Source: an uncultured Aliterella sp. (GTDB taxonomy: Bacteria > Cyanobacteriota > Cyanobacteriia > Cyanobacteriales > Chroococcidiopsidaceae). From it: a stretch of 9,121 nt of DNA. Shown in pieces: positions 6,807 to 9,121 of the stretch (within the stretch, counting starts at the first letter, position 1; every line of letters starts with the position of its first letter). The DNA is taken from NCBI GenBank assembly GCA_905479905.1, contig CAJQOK010000379.1, forward strand, positions 1-9,121, written 5' to 3'. The position numbers were made by a program, and so were the translations under genes. A model generated the notes under the pieces. It saw nothing but the letters and a program-made list of their open reading frames with translations, was not told the DNA's origin and did not search any database.

Positions 6807-7130
6807 ATGTCAGCAGCCGTACAAGTTACAGACTCATCATTTAAGCAAGAAGTATTAGACAGTGAAGTGCCAGTTTTGGTTGATTTTTGGGCCCCTTGGT
6901 GCGGCCCTTGTCGGATGGTAGCCCCGGTAGTTGATGAAATTGCCCAACAGTACGACGGTCAAATTAAAGTTGTTAAACTTAACACTGATGAAAACCCTAA
7001 TGTTGCCAGCCAATACGGTATCCGCAGCATTCCTACCTTGATGATTTTTAAAGGTGGGCAAAGAGTCGATATGGTTGTTGGAGCAGTACCCAAGACAACT
7101 TTATCTAACACTTTAGAAAAGTATCTTTAA
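6807..7130 (+). CDS. trxA: Thioredoxin, 107 aa
   Basis: A complete, single-domain cytoplasmic thioredoxin that reduces disulfides in target proteins and is itself recharged by ferredoxin- or NADPH-thioredoxin reductase. The active site WCGPC is at residues 31-35 in the context [15 protein letters not shown]. The cis-proline opposite it is P76 (RSIPTLMIF), and the buried aspartate D26 is present. Length and sequence fit the m-type/TrxA class common to cyanobacteria and plastids. The start is supported by a good ribosome-binding site. The gene is monocistronic by layout: own promoters upstream and a strong terminator 25 bases after the stop. Confidence 0.97.
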   Translation: MSAAVQVTDSSFKQEVLDSEVPVLVDFWAPWCGPCRMVAPVVDEIAQQYDGQIKVVKLNTDENPNVASQYGIRSIPTLMIFKGGQRVDMVVGAVPKTTLSNTLEKYL

Positions 7131-7155
7131 TAGTTTTAACTATAAATTAAATAAC

Positions 7156-7190
7156 GCACCTTGGATCTAAGTAATCTAAGGTGCTTTTTT
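7156..7190 (+). terminator. Intrinsic terminator of trxA
   Basis: GCACCTTGGAT (7156-7166) pairs with ATCTAAGGTGC (7174-7184) over 11 base pairs including one G-U pair, with a seven-base loop, and is directly followed by six T (7185-7190). This is a textbook rho-independent terminator. It isolates trxA from the LOG-family gene that starts 56 bases later. Confidence 0.9.
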
Positions 7191-7222
7191 ATTGGTAAAA
7201 GAACTACTCGTCCAAAAATCGG

Positions 7223-7254
7223 TACAATAGAGTGCCAGTTGGGCAATGGCACTC
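7223..7254 (+). promoter_or_regulatory. Inverted repeat over the LOG gene start, with a possible -10 element
   Basis: GAGTGCCA (7230-7237) and TGGCACTC (7247-7254) are exact reverse complements around a nine-base loop (7238-7246). The right arm takes in the last two bases of the ATG at 7246-7248. TACAAT at 7223-7228 matches the -10 consensus at five of six positions, but no -35 is seen. If it is used, transcription would begin near 7235, leaving almost no leader. The repeat could be an operator at the transcription start or an RNA hairpin hiding the start codon. No ribosome-binding site is visible for either ATG (7246 or 7255). Confidence 0.4.
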
Positions 7255-8322
7255 ATGAATCTAATACCATCCTTTGATCCCCTTGATTCTCTCCCCGAAG
7301 ATGTTACCCAATTAATGGCGCAACTGCCAAACTTGCAACATCGGCAACTCATCGAGCAAACCTTAGCAACAGTTGTCCGTCTAGCTAGTAGCGACATTGA
7401 TCGCTTGGACTGGAAAATCTTATCAGCATCTCTAGCGGATATGGAAAAAGGATTAGAGTTATTTCATACTTACCGCCATGTCCGCAAAGTAACGATTTTT
7501 GGTTCGGCTCGTACCTTACCTACAGCACCGGAATACCAAATTGCGGCAGACTTTGCTCGTTGCGTAGCCAAATTAGGCTTTATGGTAATGACGGGCGGTG
7601 GTGGTGGGATTATGCAAGCAGGCAATGAAGGCGCTGGCAAAGAAAATTCTTTTGGGTTAAATATTCAGTTACCCTTTGAGCAAGAGGCAAATCCTTTTAT
7701 TGAAGGCGATCGCAAATTAATTCATTTTAAGTATTTTTTCACGCGCAAATTGTTTTTACTGCGAGAAAGCGATGCTGTAGCTTTGTTTCCTGGTGGTTTT
7801 GGCACTCAAGACGAAGCTTTTGAATGTATGACTTTGAGCCAAACTGGAAAATTTGGGCCCGTACCGCTTATATTAATTGATCGTCCGGGCGGCTCTTATT
7901 GGCACGATTGGAGCGCTTATATAGACAAAAATCTAGTTGCAACAGGTTTAGTCAGCAAAGACGATCCAAGTCTTTACACCATTACCGATAACTTAGAGGT
8001 AGCTTGCAACGCGATCACAGCTTTTTATCAGGTTTACCACTCCAGCCGCTATGTCAAAGAAAAATTAGTGATTCGCCTAAAAACGGAATTGTCAGAGGCT
8101 GAAGTTGAACAGTTAAACACCGATTTTAGCGACATTTTAGTTAAAGGCAGGATTGAAAAGAGTATTGCCTTACCGCAAGAAGCCCAAGATGAAACAATGG
8201 ATCTACCGCGTTTGGTGCTTTACTTCAATCAGCGTGACCTAGGGCGATTGTATCAGGCGATCGCAGCCATTAATCAAATGGGTAACACTGCGACTTCCGC
8301 AGCCCATCCAGAACTTAAGTAG
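7246..8322 (+). CDS. LOG-family (lysine decarboxylase-like fold) protein, long form, 358 aa
   Basis: The central part (about 80-265) is a LOG-type Rossmann domain. VTIFGSAR (82-89) opens the fold, GGGGGIMQAGNEGA (117-130) is the nucleotide-binding loop, TRK (166-168) supplies the conserved basic pair, and PGGFGTQDE (182-190) is the family signature with the catalytic glutamate. Characterised LOG enzymes release free cytokinin bases from nucleoside 5'-monophosphates, and bacterial relatives act as nucleotide 5'-phosphoribohydrolases; true lysine decarboxylase activity is not expected. This protein is much longer than canonical LOGs (about 180-220 residues). It carries about 75 extra residues in front, largely helical in appearance, and about 95 behind, ending in a conserved-looking RLVLYFNQRDLGRLYQAIAAIN. 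Its substrate is therefore uncertain. The start could be 7246 or 7255 (MNLIPSFDP). Confidence 0.9.
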   Translation: MALMNLIPSFDPLDSLPEDVTQLMAQLPNLQHRQLIEQTLATVVRLASSDIDRLDWKILSASLADMEKGLELFHTYRHVRKVTIFGSARTLPTAPEYQIAADFARCVAKLGFMVMTGGGGGIMQAGNEGAGKENSFGLNIQLPFEQEANPFIEGDRKLIHFKYFFTRKLFLLRESDAVALFPGGFGTQDEAFECMTLSQTGKFGPVPLILIDRPGGSYWHDWSAYIDKNLVATGLVSKDDPSLYTITDNLEVACNAITAFYQVYHSSRYVKEKLVIRLKTELSEAEVEQLNTDFSDILVKGRIEKSIALPQEAQDETMDLPRLVLYFNQRDLGRLYQAIAAINQMGNTATSAAHPELK

Positions 8323-8333
8323 TAATTGGAGAT

Positions 8334-8371
8334 CCCCCCTTAAAAAGGGGGGAAAATATTTTAAAAAGGGG
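8334..8371. repeat. C/G-rich palindromic repeat between convergent genes, possible bidirectional terminator
   Basis: CCCCCCTTAAAAAGGGGGG (8334-8352) folds into an eight-pair stem with a three-base loop. The string TTAAAAAGGGG appears at 8340-8350 and again at 8361-8371, so a partial second copy follows. Similar C6/G6 palindromes are a common dispersed intergenic element in cyanobacterial genomes as I recall them. It sits between the ends of the LOG gene and the aminopeptidase gene, where a strong hairpin could stop or protect both transcripts. Neither side has a clean T run, so a standard intrinsic terminator is not proven. Confidence 0.6.
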
Positions 8372-8381
8372 ATTGAAATAA

Positions 8382-9121
8382 CTAACTCATTACCCAATTA
8401 ACCAAAGTACGCACCCCGTAACCCGTAGCACCAGCGCTGTTGTAACCATTTTCCTTATCTGACCAAACGGGGCCAGCCATATCAATGTGCGCCCAAGGAG
8501 TTTCTTTAACAAACTGCTGTAAAAATAAAGCTGCTGTAATTGAGCCACCAGGACGAGGGCCAGTATTTTTCATGTCTGCAATGGGAGACTTTAACCCTTC
8601 AAAATACTTTTCTTCCATTGGCATTCGCCAAATTTTTTCTCCTGCCTTATCTGCCGCTTGTACTAATTGATTGGCAACTTCATCGTTGCTACTCCACAGT
8701 CCGGCAATATCATCGCCTAGGGCAATCACACAAGCGCCTGTAAGCGTTGCCAAGTCAACGATCGCTTCTACCCCCAATTTTTCAGTAAAAACCAGCGCAT
8801 CCGCCAAGGTGAGCCGCCCTTCAGCGTCAGTATTATTGACTTCAATAGTTTTCCCATTAGAAGCGGTGAGAATGTCTCCGGGGTGAATAGCACGACCGCT
8901 AATCATATTTTCAGTTACGGCGCTAATAAAATGCACCTCAACATCGGGCTTGAGTTGAGCAATAGCTTTAGCTGCCCCTAGAGTCGTCGCCGCGCCGCCC
9001 ATATCCATTTTCATCGTTTCAATCCCGCTCCCTGACCCTTTGATGTTCAGACCGCCAGAATCAAAGGTTACGCCTTTACCAATAATTGCTAGTTTTCTTT
9101 TGGGGGTTCCTTCGGGCTTAT
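8382..9121 (-). CDS. pepA: Leucyl aminopeptidase (M17 family), C-terminal catalytic part (cut by window edge)
   Basis: A two-metal cytoplasmic aminopeptidase that removes N-terminal residues from peptides. The minus strand is open from the right edge to the TAG at 8382, giving 245 residues; the ATG at 9014 is internal, not the start. All expected metal and catalytic positions are visible: [14 protein letters not shown] just upstream of 9014 (first lysine and aspartate bind metal, last lysine is catalytic), MKMDMGGAA (aspartate ligand), and NTDAEGRL (aspartate and glutamate ligands, plus the arginine that holds bicarbonate in E. coli PepA). The later [16 protein letters not shown] and WAHIDMAGP segments are also family-typical, and the C-terminus NWVMS is intact. 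The N-terminal domain lies outside the window. The gene is convergent with the LOG-family gene, 59 bases apart. Confidence 0.95.
   Translation of the reverse strand, partial: KPEGTPKRKLAIIGKGVTFDSGGLNIKGSGSGIETMKMDMGGAATTLGAAKAIAQLKPDVEVHFISAVTENMISGRAIHPGDILTASNGKTIEVNNTDAEGRLTLADALVFTEKLGVEAIVDLATLTGACVIALGDDIAGLWSSNDEVANQLVQAADKAGEKIWRMPMEEKYFEGLKSPIADMKNTGPRPGGSITAALFLQQFVKETPWAHIDMAGPVWSDKENGYNSAGATGYGVRTLVNWVMS

Noticed and set aside
8485..8886. Plus-strand open frames inside the aminopeptidase gene
   Set aside because: They are antisense to conserved M17 metal-binding motifs and have no independent support.

Overview
The window comes from a cyanobacterial chromosome; the genus cannot be fixed from sequence alone. 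The octamer GCGATCGC (HIP1), a hallmark of many cyanobacterial genomes, occurs 14 times in about 9.1 kb. The gene content also fits: a UbiH-type FAD hydroxylase, a WCGPC thioredoxin, a long LOG-family protein and an M17 aminopeptidase. The DNA is AT-rich. I see no phage, transposase, CRISPR, tRNA or rRNA signal.

Layout, left to right. Minus strand: the first 54 codons of a probable SAM-dependent methyltransferase, cut by the left edge (1-162); an intergenic stretch with two extended HIP1 repeats and a small perfect hairpin; a 64-residue two-helix membrane protein of unknown function (400-594); a UbiH-family FAD hydroxylase (741-1988); two sugar-type ABC permeases (2053-2877 and 2880-3782); and a sugar-binding lipoprotein (3790-5049). 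Plus strand from about 5090: a second, divergent sugar-binding lipoprotein with a non-ATG start; a 430-base AT-rich gap with an inverted pair of extended HIP1 sites and two candidate promoters; thioredoxin trxA (6807-7130) with a strong intrinsic terminator; and a 358-residue LOG-family protein (7246-8322). A G/C-rich palindromic repeat then separates it from a convergent leucyl aminopeptidase gene (minus strand, 8382 to the right edge).

How the genes work together. The binding protein and two permeases at 2053-5049 form a compact operon (gaps of 7 and 2 bases) for import of a sugar or glycoside. No ATPase gene is visible, so the importer must borrow a MalK/MsmK-type ATPase encoded elsewhere, as known for several cyanobacterial and actinobacterial sugar importers. 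The divergent second binding protein has no permeases of its own in view and could feed the same membrane complex. The other genes are housekeeping functions without an evident link to it.

I found no convincing undescribed system. The items most worth a second look are the paired binding proteins on one permease pair, the shared 11-mer extension of all four intergenic HIP1 sites, the inverted repeat overlapping the LOG start codon, and the HIP1-encoded AIA and DR peptides.
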